Assembly (NCBI RefSeq): GCF_021699055.1
Contig: NZ_SSXC01000040.1
Coordinates: forward strand, 1 to 64,000
Origin: Blastococcus sp. MG754426
Lineage (GTDB): Bacteria > Actinomycetota > Actinomycetes > Mycobacteriales > Geodermatophilaceae
Reading direction: 5' to 3'
Length of the DNA: 64,000 nt
A program made the translations under genes and the position numbers. Position 1 is the stretch's first letter. Each line of letters starts with the position of its first letter. This document shows positions 34,957 to 44,496 of the stretch, one piece after another. The notes under the pieces were generated by a model that was given only the letters and a program-made list of their open reading frames with translations, did not search any database and was not told where the DNA came from.

Positions 34957-35013
34957 GGCTCGAGCCCTCCCGACGTCGCTGCGGCAGGGTTGGTGCCGCT
35001 GCCGGAGTCTGCC

Positions 35014-35805
35014 TCAGACGAGGCCGCTGTCGATCGACTGCTGCCAGGCCATCTCGTCGATGACGGCGCGCTTCTCGACGTCGTCGAAGCGGACGTCCTT
35101 CCACCGCCGGCGCTCCTCGCCGAGGGGGCCGCCGCGGTGCCACTCGCCCTTGCGGGTCAGGAACCAGGAGCGGCCGTGGTAGCCGGTGCCCTCGAAGGCC
35201 CAGCCGGTGAGCCGGGTGAGGCCGGTGCGCCGGGTCTCGGGCTCGCGGGCGTAGGGGAGGAGGTAGAGGCAGACGTCGGTGAACTCCGCCGCGGTGAGCC
35301 GGCGCAGCACGTGCACCGCGGAGCGGACCTGCTGCTCGGTGCGGCGGTCGTCGCGGGCGTGGAGCAGCCAGAGGGCGTCCTCGTCGGCGAGGTCGAGCAG
35401 GGTGGTGCGCTGCCGGAGGCGCTCGGCCTCGGCGGCGGCGGCCTCCTCGGCGCGGCGCTGCTCCTCGGCGGCGGCGGCCGCGCGGGCGCGCAGCCGGGCG
35501 TTGGCCAGGTCGCGGTCGCAGACGCGCCAGCCCTGCCACAGGTCGGAGTGGTCGGCGCAGACGGCCTTCGTGCACTCGGTGCACTCACCGATGGCCGGAT
35601 CGCCGCAGCGGCAGGTGGCGCCGTCGTCGTCGCGGGTCTGGATGTAGACCGTGCCGCAGCGGCGGGTTTCGCCGGGTGACGGAACTACCGCGGACTCCCC
35701 GCCGGCGGGCACGAGATGCTCGATGCGGACGTCGGCGTCGCACCGCCAGTAGCCGGTCAGGATCTGCGTGCGCGTGGCCGTCGCCCCACAGGAGGGACAA
35801 GGCAT
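35014..35805 (-). CDS. zinc-ribbon-containing hypothetical protein
   Basis: A 263-aa protein starting MPCPSCGATATRTQ. Cysteine pairs occur at the N-terminus (CPSC), around residues 30-50 (two separate Cys) and in CRCGDPAIGECTECTKAVCADHS, suggesting two or more zinc ribbons, the last B-box-like. A central alanine/glutamate-rich helix (RLRARAAAAAEEQRRAEEAA) may be a coiled coil. The C-terminal part (GWAFEGTGYHGRSWFLTRKG) is globular and unrecognised. An earlier start would add 24 residues without obvious merit. Function unknown. Confidence 0.65.
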   Translation of the reverse strand: MPCPSCGATATRTQILTGYWRCDADVRIEHLVPAGGESAVVPSPGETRRCGTVYIQTRDDDGATCRCGDPAIGECTECTKAVCADHSDLWQGWRVCDRDLANARLRARAAAAAEEQRRAEEAAAAEAERLRQRTTLLDLADEDALWLLHARDDRRTEQQVRSAVHVLRRLTAAEFTDVCLYLLPYAREPETRRTGLTRLTGWAFEGTGYHGRSWFLTRKGEWHRGGPLGEERRRWKDVRFDDVEKRAVIDEMAWQQSIDSGLV

Positions 35806-36200
35806 GCTCGCGAGGGTAGAAGGCGCGACAGCCTGCGTGCATGACGCGCAACACGTGTCGCCCATCGACGCGCACATGAATCACGGAAGGCCCAAGTGCA
35901 GCGTCACCCAGGCCCGCCCTTGGGTTGGAGCGACGTGGTCAGGGGTCTGCGTGGTCGCTCGGCCGGCGCGTCAGACGGCCAAGAAGGAGCCGCGTACGAC
36001 GCCAACGCCCGCGAGGCGGCGGTGCCCGCCGCTGGTGGATTGGATGCCGGCCTCTGACTTCACCCGGCTATGCGGTACCCGGCTTCCAGGTCTGAGGCGA
36101 AGTTGGAGTAGCTGGAATGTGATCCCGAAGGTGACGTCCCGCCGGGTGGTGTAAGTCCGGGCCACTGACCGCGTGGGTGATCACGTGCGAGGGGCCATCG
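35806..36200. other. region before the IS256 copy, mostly without a gene
   Basis: Less GC-rich than its left neighbours. Apart from a possible excisionase-like remnant on the minus strand I see no gene. Confidence 0.5.
35971..36165 (-). pseudogene. possible remnant of an excisionase-like helix-turn-helix protein
   Basis: A 64-codon frame starts MARTYTTRRDVTFGI and contains KSEAGIQSTSGGHRR near its end. The second part matches the W-x-x-x-G-x-x-x-x-x-T-x-GGHRR core of MerR/BldC-like excisionases, and the first resembles their start. The middle lacks the expected TVxRW, as if frameshifted. It lies directly beside an IS256 copy at the left edge of a low-GC island. The support is one short motif. 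Confidence 0.3.
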
Positions 36201-36204
36201 TGTG

Positions 36205-37361
36205 ATGGTCAGCGAGACCACGCCAATGCACCGCGGTGATCGGCGCCGCCCCGCACGAGCGGACCGAGACCCGCACCGCGCAGCGCAACGGCTTTCGCGC
36301 CCGCACGTTGACCACCACGGCCGGGGATCTGGAGCTGCGGATCCCGAAGCTGCGCGCCGGGTCGTTCTTCCCCTCGCTGCTGGAACGGCGCCGGCGGATC
36401 GATCAGGCGCTGTTCGCGGTGGTGATGGAGGCCTATCTGCACGGCGTCTCAACCCGCAAGGTCGATGACCTGGTCAAGGCCCTCGGCGCGGACACCGGCA
36501 TCTCCAAGTCCGAGGTCTCCCGGATCTGCGCCGATCTGGACGCCGAAGTGGGTGCTTTCCGGGATCGGTCGCTGGCCGAGCAGGCCTTCCCGTACGTGTT
36601 CCTCGACGCCACCTACTGCAAGGCGCGGGTCAACCGGCGGGTGGTCTCCCAGGCGGTGGTGATCGCCACCGGCGTCACGGCCGACGGGCACCGCGAGGTG
36701 CTCGGCTTCGCCGTCGGCGACAGCGAGGACGGGGCGTTCTGGACGGCGTTCCTGCGCTCGTTGAAGGCCCGCGGGCTGGCCGGCACCCAGCTGGTCATCT
36801 CCGACGCGCACACCGGGCTGAAGGCCGCGATCGCCGCGGTCATGATCGGCGCCGCCTGGCAGCGATGCCGGGTGCACTTCATGCGCAACGTGCTCGCCCG
36901 CGTCCCGAAGGGCAACAGCGAGATGGTCGCCGCCGCGATCCGCACCATCTTCGCCCAGCCCGACGCCGAACACGTGCACTCCCAACTCGACGTGATCGCC
37001 GGCATGCTCGGCCGACAACTCCCGCAGGTCGAGGCCATGCTGCGGGAGGCCAAGGACGATCTGCTCGCCTTCACCGCGTTCCCGGTCGCGCACTGGAAGA
37101 AGATCTGGTCGACCAATCCGCTGGAACGCGTCAACAAGGAGATCAAGCGCCGCACCGACGTCGTCGGCGTCTTCCCCAACCCCGAGGCCCTGCTCCGCCT
37201 GGCCGGCGCGGTGCTGGTCGAGGCGCACGACGAATGGCAGGTCACCGACCGCCGCTACCTCTCCGAAGGCTCCATGGCCCTGCTCAACCAGCCCACCCCA
37301 CCGGCGAAGGAGGTGGCGCAACCGGCACTGATCGCGTCATAGTCACCACACCGCTGACCAT
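36205..37361 (+). mobile_element. IS256-family insertion sequence (damaged)
   Basis: ATGGTCAGCG at 36205-36214 and its exact complement CGCTGACCAT at 37352-37361 are inverted and may be the remains of the terminal repeats. Between them lies a single transposase frame without its N-terminus. No flanking target duplication was recognised. It marks the left edge of the low-GC polysaccharide island. Confidence 0.65.
36236..37342 (+). CDS. IS256-family transposase, N-terminally truncated
   Basis: A 368-aa Transposase_mut protein. The DDE residues are all present: VFLDATYCKARV, LVISDAHTGLKAA and STNPLERVNKEIKRRTDVVG. The WQRCRVHFMRN and IPKLRAGSFFPSLLERRRR blocks are typical. Homologues are usually about 400 aa or longer, and the IGA-x4-ER-x6-RNG segment lies some 50 residues in. 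Here it is at the very start, so the N-terminal part is missing. An ATG at 36205 reads MVSETTPMHR in a different frame, suggesting an internal deletion with frameshift. Transposition activity is doubtful. Confidence 0.85.
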   Translation: MIGAAPHERTETRTAQRNGFRARTLTTTAGDLELRIPKLRAGSFFPSLLERRRRIDQALFAVVMEAYLHGVSTRKVDDLVKALGADTGISKSEVSRICADLDAEVGAFRDRSLAEQAFPYVFLDATYCKARVNRRVVSQAVVIATGVTADGHREVLGFAVGDSEDGAFWTAFLRSLKARGLAGTQLVISDAHTGLKAAIAAVMIGAAWQRCRVHFMRNVLARVPKGNSEMVAAAIRTIFAQPDAEHVHSQLDVIAGMLGRQLPQVEAMLREAKDDLLAFTAFPVAHWKKIWSTNPLERVNKEIKRRTDVVGVFPNPEALLRLAGAVLVEAHDEWQVTDRRYLSEGSMALLNQPTPPAKEVAQPALIAS

Positions 37362-37401
37362 TCCACCAGTTGCGGTGATCCGCACCCCTGCTGCCGGCAA
37401 C

Positions 37402-37407
37402 TAATGT
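37402..37407 (+). promoter_or_regulatory. -10 box of a probable leaderless transcript
   Basis: TAATGT, 6 nt before the GTG at 37414. First promoter of the island operon. Confidence 0.5.
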
Positions 37408-37413
37408 CTCGTC

Positions 37414-38520
37414 GTGACCTTCGTGCCCAAGCGAGTACTGGCGACCGCCTCGGGGCTGTTCCTTCTCGGCCCCGTCCTGCCACCACTCCTGGCGCTCGTG
37501 GACGGCGCCATCCGAGCTCGCGAAGGTAGGGCGATCCGACCCGTCCCGCTTCCGCCGGATCCGCTCGTCGAGGTTGTCGTACCGGCGTACCTAGAGGCGG
37601 GCATCATAGAAACCACGATCCTGCAACTACGCACATCGCTGCGACGAGTCGGAGTGCGGCACCGTCTTCACGTCGTGGCTAGTGACCTTGATACGGCGAC
37701 TGCCGCCCGTCGGGTGGCCGATGCCGTGACCGTCACCGGGCGGGTCGGTAAGGCCGCTGCAGTGAATGCAGCCGTCCAAGCTTCGGGGGCTGATGTCATC
37801 GTCTTGACCGACGCAAACTGCGAAATCCATCCCACCAATTGGCCCGAACACGTGCTGACGGAACTTCGCGAGTCGGCGCTAGTGAGCGCGAACAAGCGCG
37901 AGCGAGGCGCGCGGGACTCCCTCTACTGGATGTACGAGGCCCTCATCAAGAAGCAAAGCGCCCATGAGTCACTCAGTGTGGTCGGCGAATTCTTAGCCTT
38001 TCGCCGCCAGGATTTCAGGCCGATCCCCAACGTGATCCTTGATGATGCCTGGCTGGCAGCGGACTTTCACTCTCGAGGCTTGAAAGTTGTGGTCTCGCAA
38101 ACGCTGTCAACAATCGAGGATGAGGCGGATGGTCCAGCACAGTGGGATCGCCGGGTTCGTATGGTCGAGGGGCAATTCGCCGAGGGGCTAGCGCGGGTGC
38201 CGACGCTACTCAAGTCCAGAACTGGTCGCTACTACGTTGCGCACAAGCTGTATCGACTAACACTGGGCGCTGCCGCCTTCTGGGTGGCGGCCGGCAGCCT
38301 CGCTCGCCTATTGCCATGGTCGCTCAAACCGATCGTCCCGCTAGCCCTTACTGCTGCCGTGACCAGCTATCGCGGTGATCGGATTCCACCTGAACCACTA
38401 AGAACTGCCTGTGCCGCGATTGCGCTGCAGGCTGTTCCCGTTGCGGCCAGCGTTCGACTTATCCGCCGCCGACTGCGTGGCGATACGGAAGGCAACCTCT
38501 GGGCGAAGGTCGCACGATGA
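37414..38520 (+). CDS. glycosyltransferase family 2 protein
   Basis: A 368-aa GT-A enzyme. After a hydrophobic N-terminus the domain begins VEVVVPAYLEAGIIETTILQ. Expected acidic residues are in VIVLTDANCEIHP (DxD-like) and VILDDAWLAADFHSRG, with WDRRVRMVEGQ after them. C-terminal helices (LTLGAAAFWVAAGSLARL onward) suggest membrane association. It is the first of five closely spaced plus-strand genes and ends with an ATGA overlap into the next. The acceptor and donor are unknown. Confidence 0.8.
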   Translation: MTFVPKRVLATASGLFLLGPVLPPLLALVDGAIRAREGRAIRPVPLPPDPLVEVVVPAYLEAGIIETTILQLRTSLRRVGVRHRLHVVASDLDTATAARRVADAVTVTGRVGKAAAVNAAVQASGADVIVLTDANCEIHPTNWPEHVLTELRESALVSANKRERGARDSLYWMYEALIKKQSAHESLSVVGEFLAFRRQDFRPIPNVILDDAWLAADFHSRGLKVVVSQTLSTIEDEADGPAQWDRRVRMVEGQFAEGLARVPTLLKSRTGRYYVAHKLYRLTLGAAAFWVAAGSLARLLPWSLKPIVPLALTAAVTSYRGDRIPPEPLRTACAAIALQAVPVAASVRLIRRRLRGDTEGNLWAKVAR

Positions 38521-39653
38521 CGCCGCTTGAAGCGGACGGCGGGGCCCGGGACCAGCGGCCGTCACGGGTCGCGTGCAGACGAGTCCTGTACTTCAACGTC
38601 CACGACTCGGAATACCCTAGGAATAGACTGGTCCGCAACTATCTGATTCGCCATGGCTACTCCGTCACCTACACCCCGAAATCGACACGAGGTGGCATTA
38701 CAAAACGGACGTGGCTAGACCTTTCGCAGCTATGGGTGGGATCTAGGGGAGTTCGAGTGATCGTTGTCTCGGAGTTCTCGCTTCGTTATGCCCTCCCTGC
38801 ATGGGTCGTGAGTAAGTGGCGCGGTGCAACCCTTGCGGTCGACGGGTTTGTTGGGCTTTACGAGACTTGGATCTCCGACGTGGGGGCCTACAGCCGATTC
38901 GGGCTCCGAGCTTTGGCATACCGTCTCATAGATAGTCTGGCGCGCCTCGTGCCCGACTACTTCCTTGTCGATACCGAAGTCCGCGCGTCTGATGCCGCCC
39001 GAAGAACGTCATCACGAACAAGCGTTGTTTCCCTACCTGTTGGCTCTCCCCGAGAGTGGCCGACGCCGACCGCCTTGAGGGAGTCTACTAATGTCCTCAC
39101 CGTTCTTTACTATGGAAACTACATCCACTTGCATGGGGTTGATACGCTCGTCGAGGCTGTAGCTCGCGCCGCGCCACACATCCCCATTCGCCTAACGTTG
39201 TTGGGCAACGGGAGCCTGCGTCCCGAGATCGAGCACCTTGTTCGATCTCATGCCCTGCACCCGTTGACGACATTCCTGGATCCCGTGCCGGAAGCGGAGC
39301 TGCCTTCAATAATTGCAGAACATCAACTCGTCGCCGGCATATTCGGCTCTTCACCGAAAGCATCCACTGTCATAGCGAATAAGGTTTGGCAGGGGCTGGC
39401 GTGTGGGCGGCGCGTAATCACGCGTTCAAGTGCAGCCCTCGACGAGATCGCACCTCTAGTAGGGAACCAGTTGGTGCAGGTACCGCCCGCGGACGCCGGC
39501 GCCCTAGCCTCCGCATTGATTCTCGCTGCCCAGGACGCGGGTAATACATATCCGGAGGCCCGCAGACGGCTCGATGAGTACGTCGATGAGCGCTTCGCTG
39601 ACTTCCTTCGAAAGCTGTCGGTCCATACCGCGAGGTCGTCTAATGTTTCCTGA
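38517..39653 (+). CDS. glycosyltransferase family 4-like protein
   Basis: A 378-aa GT-B protein. The N-terminal half has VLYFNVHDSEYPRNRLVRNY and the C-terminal half NVLTVLYYGNYIHLHGVDTL, RLTLLGNGSLRPEIE and ASTVIANKVWQGLACGRRVI. The last matches the nucleotide-sugar-binding E/K-x7-E-like region of GT4 enzymes in weakened form. The ATG overlaps the stop of the upstream gene (ATGA). It is transcribed with its neighbours, and codon usage is markedly less GC-rich than outside the island. Confidence 0.78.
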   Translation: MTPLEADGGARDQRPSRVACRRVLYFNVHDSEYPRNRLVRNYLIRHGYSVTYTPKSTRGGITKRTWLDLSQLWVGSRGVRVIVVSEFSLRYALPAWVVSKWRGATLAVDGFVGLYETWISDVGAYSRFGLRALAYRLIDSLARLVPDYFLVDTEVRASDAARRTSSRTSVVSLPVGSPREWPTPTALRESTNVLTVLYYGNYIHLHGVDTLVEAVARAAPHIPIRLTLLGNGSLRPEIEHLVRSHALHPLTTFLDPVPEAELPSIIAEHQLVAGIFGSSPKASTVIANKVWQGLACGRRVITRSSAALDEIAPLVGNQLVQVPPADAGALASALILAAQDAGNTYPEARRRLDEYVDERFADFLRKLSVHTARSSNVS

Positions 39654-40746
39654 GTCACGCGACATCAGGGCGCTGGTCATCGCTGCGACTGGGCGGACCG
39701 GCGGAGCCGAGCGCTACATCGCCCGCCTTTATGGCGGCCTGGCGACGCGGGGTATTCATGGAAGCCTGTTAGGCGAACTTCCAGAGTGGCAGCAGACGGG
39801 GCTGATGTCCTTATCGCCAGCACTTGGGCCGAAGTGGGAACCTTCAACACTGCCAACGGGGCTTGTGCGTCTACCGCTAGAGCGCCGCCGTGTTGCACGA
39901 GCCATCGGACGACTGGACTTCGATCTCACGCACATGCACTTCAAGCGGGAACAGGTAGGCCTAACGGACATAGCGAGCAGGCGTGGTCCCGTCATATGGA
40001 CCGAGCACGGAAGATTGTCGCAGTCGCTTTACGGCCGCGCGATGGGGAAAGCGTACCGACGCGCCGCCGAACGCGTGGCCGCGATTACCTGCGTCAGCGC
40101 CTTAGTGGCTGACAGCGTCCGAGATGTGGTGCACTCCAACGTACGCGTGGAAGTGATCGAGAACTCAGTCGACACGCAGCAGTTCACTTTCGTAACGGAG
40201 GCTGAGCGTCATAGCGCGCGTGAATCTCTCGCGATTCAATCATCAAAAACGATCGCATCGTTCGTAGGACGACTAGTGTCGAGCAAGCGTCCGCTGCTAG
40301 CTCGGCGTCTTATCGAGGACGTGGCTGGCACCTTGTTGGTTGCAGGAGATGGTCCGGAGTCTCGAAGCCTGAACTCAGGTAGTAGCGAGGGCTCAATCCG
40401 GCTGCTCGGTGACGTGCCGGATCCGCGAATCGTCTACCAGGCGTCGGACGTCCTCCTGTTTCTCTCGGATGGATCTGGAGAGGGGTTCCCGACAGTCCTA
40501 CTTGAGGCGGCCGCCTGCGGCGTGCCAGTCGTCGGAACCGAGGATTGCGGTTTCGCCAGTGAGATTGAGGCAGCCGGAGGTGTGGTTGCTGCGCCCACCG
40601 TACGGGCGTTGAAGGAGGGTATGCAGGTAGTGCTAGACGACCGCGACCGGCGGGCTAGCGTTGCCCGCGAGTGGGCCTTGGACCATGATTCTAGGGGCTG
40701 GCTTGATGAGCACGTCCGCCTCTTTGTCGAGTTGGTTGGTCGGTAG
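39643..40746 (+). CDS. glycosyltransferase family 4 protein
   Basis: A 367-aa GT-B enzyme. Typical segments are VIAATGRTGGAERYIARLYG near the N-terminus, DLTHMHFKREQVGL, ITCVSALVADSVRD, VEVIENSVDTQQF, IASFVGRLVSSKRPLL and the donor-binding SGEGFPTVLLEAAACGVPVV. The ATG at 39643 overlaps the end of the preceding gene by 11 nt. The TAG stop is directly followed by an in-frame TGA, a tandem stop. Probably adds one sugar to the repeating unit. Confidence 0.86.
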   Translation: MFPESRDIRALVIAATGRTGGAERYIARLYGGLATRGIHGSLLGELPEWQQTGLMSLSPALGPKWEPSTLPTGLVRLPLERRRVARAIGRLDFDLTHMHFKREQVGLTDIASRRGPVIWTEHGRLSQSLYGRAMGKAYRRAAERVAAITCVSALVADSVRDVVHSNVRVEVIENSVDTQQFTFVTEAERHSARESLAIQSSKTIASFVGRLVSSKRPLLARRLIEDVAGTLLVAGDGPESRSLNSGSSEGSIRLLGDVPDPRIVYQASDVLLFLSDGSGEGFPTVLLEAAACGVPVVGTEDCGFASEIEAAGGVVAAPTVRALKEGMQVVLDDRDRRASVAREWALDHDSRGWLDEHVRLFVELVGR

Positions 40747-40792
40747 TGAGCGAGAGTGTTGCACAGATTGCGTGGGCTACAGGGGGTATTGA

Positions 40793-41905
40793 GTGACCGT
40801 CGTGCCAGCCGCACGCTTGGGTCTGGACGAGAATTGCGTCCGTTACACGCCGGAAGTGCGAAGTGCCTATGTCGAACGCTTCGAGCGAGGGCCAAAGGTG
40901 CTCACGGTCTTCGGCAAGCGATTATACTTGGATGAGGCGGTCCTAGCTGCTGCTGAGCAGCCCTATGCGCAGGCCAGCGCGATTCGAACCGCTTGGTTAC
41001 TGCTCAGTCGAGGGGTCGACCGGCTGGAGGTTCCCGAGCCTCTCTGGACACGCAAGATGGCGATGACGGCCATGCTCGCCGTGTGTGGCCGGCTGGGGGC
41101 GGCCTGGCGGAGGCGCAAAATCGTCGTGAGCACTTACTGTATTGAAAACGAAGATGCGTCGAGGCTCGCAAGACTTCCAACCTGGCTGCCCAGCCCGGTA
41201 CGACGCTTTGCGCTTTGTCCTCCGTTGGCGCTGTTTCTCCTGCTGATTGACCGGTGGGCGTTCGGTACTTGCGCTGCGCGTCGGACATACGAGGGCGTCT
41301 TGGGGCCTCTGGCATCGGTGCTGCGGAAAAGGAGCACGACAGTGCTTCCGCTTCCCGAGTCGTGCGCATGTGCGCCAGATTCGGGCATGACCCGAGCGGG
41401 AAAAGTCATCTTCCTAGGGGCGCTGGAGGAAAGGAAGGGAGTCCCACTTCTACTGGCAAGCTGGCCCCATGTTAGAGTCAACTGCCCCGACGCTACCCTC
41501 ACCGTTATAGGATCCGGTCCCCTCGAGCCCGCGGTTCGCGAATGGGCTTCCGGTCGGGACGAAGTCTCACTGCGGTCGAACGCATCGCGAAAAGACATAC
41601 ACCGGGACTTGCTCGAGTCGAGCGTCCTCGTACTTCTCTCTCAACCTGAAAGGTACTGGCGAGAGCAGATCGGGTTGCCGATCCTGGAAGGCATCTCTCA
41701 CGGATGCCGCATAGTCACGACCGACCAGACTGGTATCGCCGACTGGCTTCAGGAAACTGGCCATGAGGTTGTTCCTCACACGGCGGATCCCAGCCAGGCC
41801 GCCGGAGCGATTGAGGCGGCGCTTCACGCGGGACCGTGGAATGGGCGGGGGACGTTGCCAAGTACGAATGGCCGTGCATCGGCAGCGGCGTGGATGTTCG
41901 CCTAA
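40793..41905 (+). CDS. glycosyltransferase family 4-like protein
   Basis: A 370-aa protein. The N-terminal part has a hydrophobic stretch (FALCPPLALFLLLIDRWAFG). The C-terminal Rossmann half is a recognisable GT4 domain: GKVIFLGALEERKGVPLLLA, ATLTVIGSGPLEPAVREW, SSVLVLLSQPERYWREQIGL and PILEGISHGCRIVTTDQTGI, including the E-x7-E-like element. It begins 46 nt after the previous gene. Role in sugar addition inferred from context. Confidence 0.76.
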   Translation: MTVVPAARLGLDENCVRYTPEVRSAYVERFERGPKVLTVFGKRLYLDEAVLAAAEQPYAQASAIRTAWLLLSRGVDRLEVPEPLWTRKMAMTAMLAVCGRLGAAWRRRKIVVSTYCIENEDASRLARLPTWLPSPVRRFALCPPLALFLLLIDRWAFGTCAARRTYEGVLGPLASVLRKRSTTVLPLPESCACAPDSGMTRAGKVIFLGALEERKGVPLLLASWPHVRVNCPDATLTVIGSGPLEPAVREWASGRDEVSLRSNASRKDIHRDLLESSVLVLLSQPERYWREQIGLPILEGISHGCRIVTTDQTGIADWLQETGHEVVPHTADPSQAAGAIEAALHAGPWNGRGTLPSTNGRASAAAWMFA

Positions 41906-41953
41906 TGCGAGTCGTGTACGCATACCCTGCCTCCCAGACGCGATCCCGACGCC

Positions 41954-43180
41954 ATGGTTGGTGAGGCGCTCCGGCGTCGCATAGTCAGTACGAGCGGCTT
42001 CGCACTGGCCCCGACGCTAGGGGTGATCAGCCCCCTGATCGCTATCCCCGCCATCACCGCAACGTCTGGGGCGTCCGGTTGGGCTGCTATAGCCATCGGT
42101 CAGTCCATCGGGGCCGCTGTGAGCGTGGCAGTGGAGATGGGTTGGGGACTTACGGGTCCGCAACACGTCGCCCGCAGTGCATTGGTCGAGCGCGGGCCCC
42201 TCTACCGCTTGAGCGTGCTGACCAAGGCTGCAGTCTTTCTGGGAGCTGTGCCGTTGATGTTGCTTGTGGTTGTCACGGTGGGGTCGCCAGATTTGGCGGC
42301 GACCATGACCGCGGCCGCCAGCGCGGCGGCGGCGGGTTTGTCGCCAGCATGGTTCTTCACAGGCACCGCACAGCCGGCGCGGATTATCTACACCGAGTCT
42401 ATCCCGCGAATGGTGGCCGCGGTCGCCGCCTCAATCGTGCTACTTCTCGGCGCGCCGTTATGGTCGTACGGTGCCCTCATGCTGGTCGGTACTACTGCCG
42501 CGCCAATCGCTGGATGGTGGATCGCCGGTCGTTCCAATGTAGATGTGCGCCTTGGTTTGGGACTTGTCTGGGTAAGCATGAAGAGACAGGCGTTGGCGCT
42601 CTCCGGTCGGGTAGCTAGCACCTTTTATCTGTCCCTGCCAACTGTGGTGCTAGCAGCGGTGGTGCCAAGCGTAGTCCCCGCTTTCGCAGCTGCTGACAGG
42701 CTCCAGCGGATGGGACTCACCGTGCTGGCGAGCGTTCCAGCCAGTCTTCAAAATTGGGTCGGAACGAGCGCCAACGAGCGGGTCCGCGCCGGTCGGCTAC
42801 GCAAAGCCGTCTTGGCCAACGCCGCCATGGGACTCGTGGCAGGGGGAGCGTTCGCCATACTCGCGCCCACGGTGTCGTCACTCCTCTTCTCGAATCAGGT
42901 GGCGATCGAGTACTCCACGTCTTCTCTTTGTGCGGGAGTTATCGCCCTGACCTGTGTCTCACGTGTCACGGGAGGATTGGGACTTGTCAGTGTCGGCCGT
43001 ATCGGGTGGCTGTCCGCGAGCGCCTTCGTGGGGGCAGTTGTCGGACCGGCTCTCGTTGCGTTCTTCGGCGTGTCGTACGGCGTCGACGGTGCCATCCTAG
43101 GGCTGATCCTCGCGGAGACATCGGTGCTTGCTGTCCAAGTAGCGGCTCTCCGCAATGGTTTGCGGGCAGCAACGTCCTAA
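41954..43180 (+). CDS. Wzx-type polysaccharide flippase
   Basis: A 408-aa membrane protein with about twelve helices and the general pattern of the MOP/Wzx family: SGFALAPTLGVISPLIAIPA, GWAAIAIGQSIGAAVSVAVE, LSPAWFFTGTAQPARI and SFYLSLPTVVLAAVVPSVVP-like central helices. It would translocate undecaprenyl-linked repeat units. It ends convergently with the Wzy gene, overlapping it by 4 bp. It is the last plus-strand gene of the first island operon. Confidence 0.8.
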   Translation: MVGEALRRRIVSTSGFALAPTLGVISPLIAIPAITATSGASGWAAIAIGQSIGAAVSVAVEMGWGLTGPQHVARSALVERGPLYRLSVLTKAAVFLGAVPLMLLVVVTVGSPDLAATMTAAASAAAAGLSPAWFFTGTAQPARIIYTESIPRMVAAVAASIVLLLGAPLWSYGALMLVGTTAAPIAGWWIAGRSNVDVRLGLGLVWVSMKRQALALSGRVASTFYLSLPTVVLAAVVPSVVPAFAAADRLQRMGLTVLASVPASLQNWVGTSANERVRAGRLRKAVLANAAMGLVAGGAFAILAPTVSSLLFSNQVAIEYSTSSLCAGVIALTCVSRVTGGLGLVSVGRIGWLSASAFVGAVVGPALVAFFGVSYGVDGAILGLILAETSVLAVQVAALRNGLRAATS

Positions 43181-44496
43181 GGATGCGTTACCGATCGCAT
43201 CCCGATTGGAACTGGCGTCGTGTTGTCATGCGAGGCTTGAACGTAGAACGCCCAAAGTAGGCATGCGGTATGCACCTGCAGCAACGCCCCGGAAAGCAAC
43301 AGCATAATGGCTAGTATGCCGACGCGGGCGGAGCCCTCAAGTCGGAGCCGCCAGGAAATGGCGGTCACAACCGTTGTCATTGCAATGGCCACGAGAATGC
43401 CGTACTCAATCGCAGCCTTCGCTGGCAACGGAAAGTTGCTTAGGATGCCTTGGGTGAGGGCAACGAACTCGGCGGAGCCTGGTCCTGCTCCAACGAGCGC
43501 CGTTAGTGGGGCATCTTCGATGAGGAGGTCTAATGATTCGTAGGGAGCGACGAAGCGAATGGCGCCGGACGTCTCGGCACTCCCAATCTCCCCAACGCGG
43601 CTCAGGACCAACTCGTTAAGGCCCAGATAGAACAATGCAAAGCTGCCTACCGCTAGAGCTGCGGTGGACATGGCGCGCGTCGTGAGAGTACCTCTCAAGA
43701 GCTCGTAGATGCACCCAGCAAGAAGCACTACTATGCCTGTTCCGCCTCCCGTCGACACGAGGGCCACTACGAACAGTGGCAGAAGAGGCGGCCAGCGGCG
43801 AAGTGTCATCACAGCTGCTAATGCGAAGTACTGGGATGCGAAACTGGGTTCGAGGAAAAAGATCCCGTCGCTCTTCGTCACGCCAGCGCCATAGGCAAAC
43901 TCATAAGCCTCCTGAAATCCCGTGAGTAGCCATCCATCAGGCAGCAACGAGATGGGGTCGAGGTCGTCCGGACTAGATGGCTGCGACCAGAATTGCCAAA
44001 TGGCGAGTATGGCTGGCGGGACCATCGCGACCACGAAGAGGCGTGGCAAGTCAAACCGCGGCTCTCTGGTGGACTCCAGCGCGTATGACGGTGCGAACGG
44101 CGCCCATAGTGCAAATAACAGAAGCAGTGAAGCCATGGAGAAGCCCGCGTCGAGACTCGTCGCACTTGACAGTGATGCCACCAGTAGGACAAGCGCGGTC
44201 AGTGCCAGTACACATACGAGTCTACGGAATGGCATTCGAGCTGCGCCCGTGGCAACTAGTGTCGCTGCGCCTGCGAGGAGAGCGACGATGCCGAGTCCCA
44301 CGTCTAAGCCGGGAACGGATATCCGCTGCAGGTAGATTGACGAGATCAATGCAATGACTGCAACAGTGTGCCGTCGCTTTGCGCCTACGTCTCCTGCGTC
44401 TCGGGACGCCAATACTATCGTCACGACCGGCGCCTTGGCCTCAGCTCGGAACCCGAGACGGGTCTCATTCAATGCCAGATCGTTTAGTGCTGGCAT
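43177..44496 (-). CDS. Wzy-type polysaccharide polymerase
   Basis: A 439-aa polytopic membrane protein with ten or more helices and a long periplasmic-type loop containing WQFWSQPSSPDDLDPISLLP and YGAGVTKSDGIFFLEPSFAS, as in O-antigen ligase/polymerase relatives. A second motif is ALVGAGPGSAEFVALTQGIL. The ATG at 44494-44496 was chosen because the conserved part begins after it. It overlaps the 3' end of the upstream glycosyltransferase by 32 nt, so the two minus-strand genes are probably coupled. Confidence 0.75.
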   Translation of the reverse strand: MPALNDLALNETRLGFRAEAKAPVVTIVLASRDAGDVGAKRRHTVAVIALISSIYLQRISVPGLDVGLGIVALLAGAATLVATGAARMPFRRLVCVLALTALVLLVASLSSATSLDAGFSMASLLLLFALWAPFAPSYALESTREPRFDLPRLFVVAMVPPAILAIWQFWSQPSSPDDLDPISLLPDGWLLTGFQEAYEFAYGAGVTKSDGIFFLEPSFASQYFALAAVMTLRRWPPLLPLFVVALVSTGGGTGIVVLLAGCIYELLRGTLTTRAMSTAALAVGSFALFYLGLNELVLSRVGEIGSAETSGAIRFVAPYESLDLLIEDAPLTALVGAGPGSAEFVALTQGILSNFPLPAKAAIEYGILVAIAMTTVVTAISWRLRLEGSARVGILAIMLLLSGALLQVHTACLLWAFYVQASHDNTTPVPIGMRSVTHP

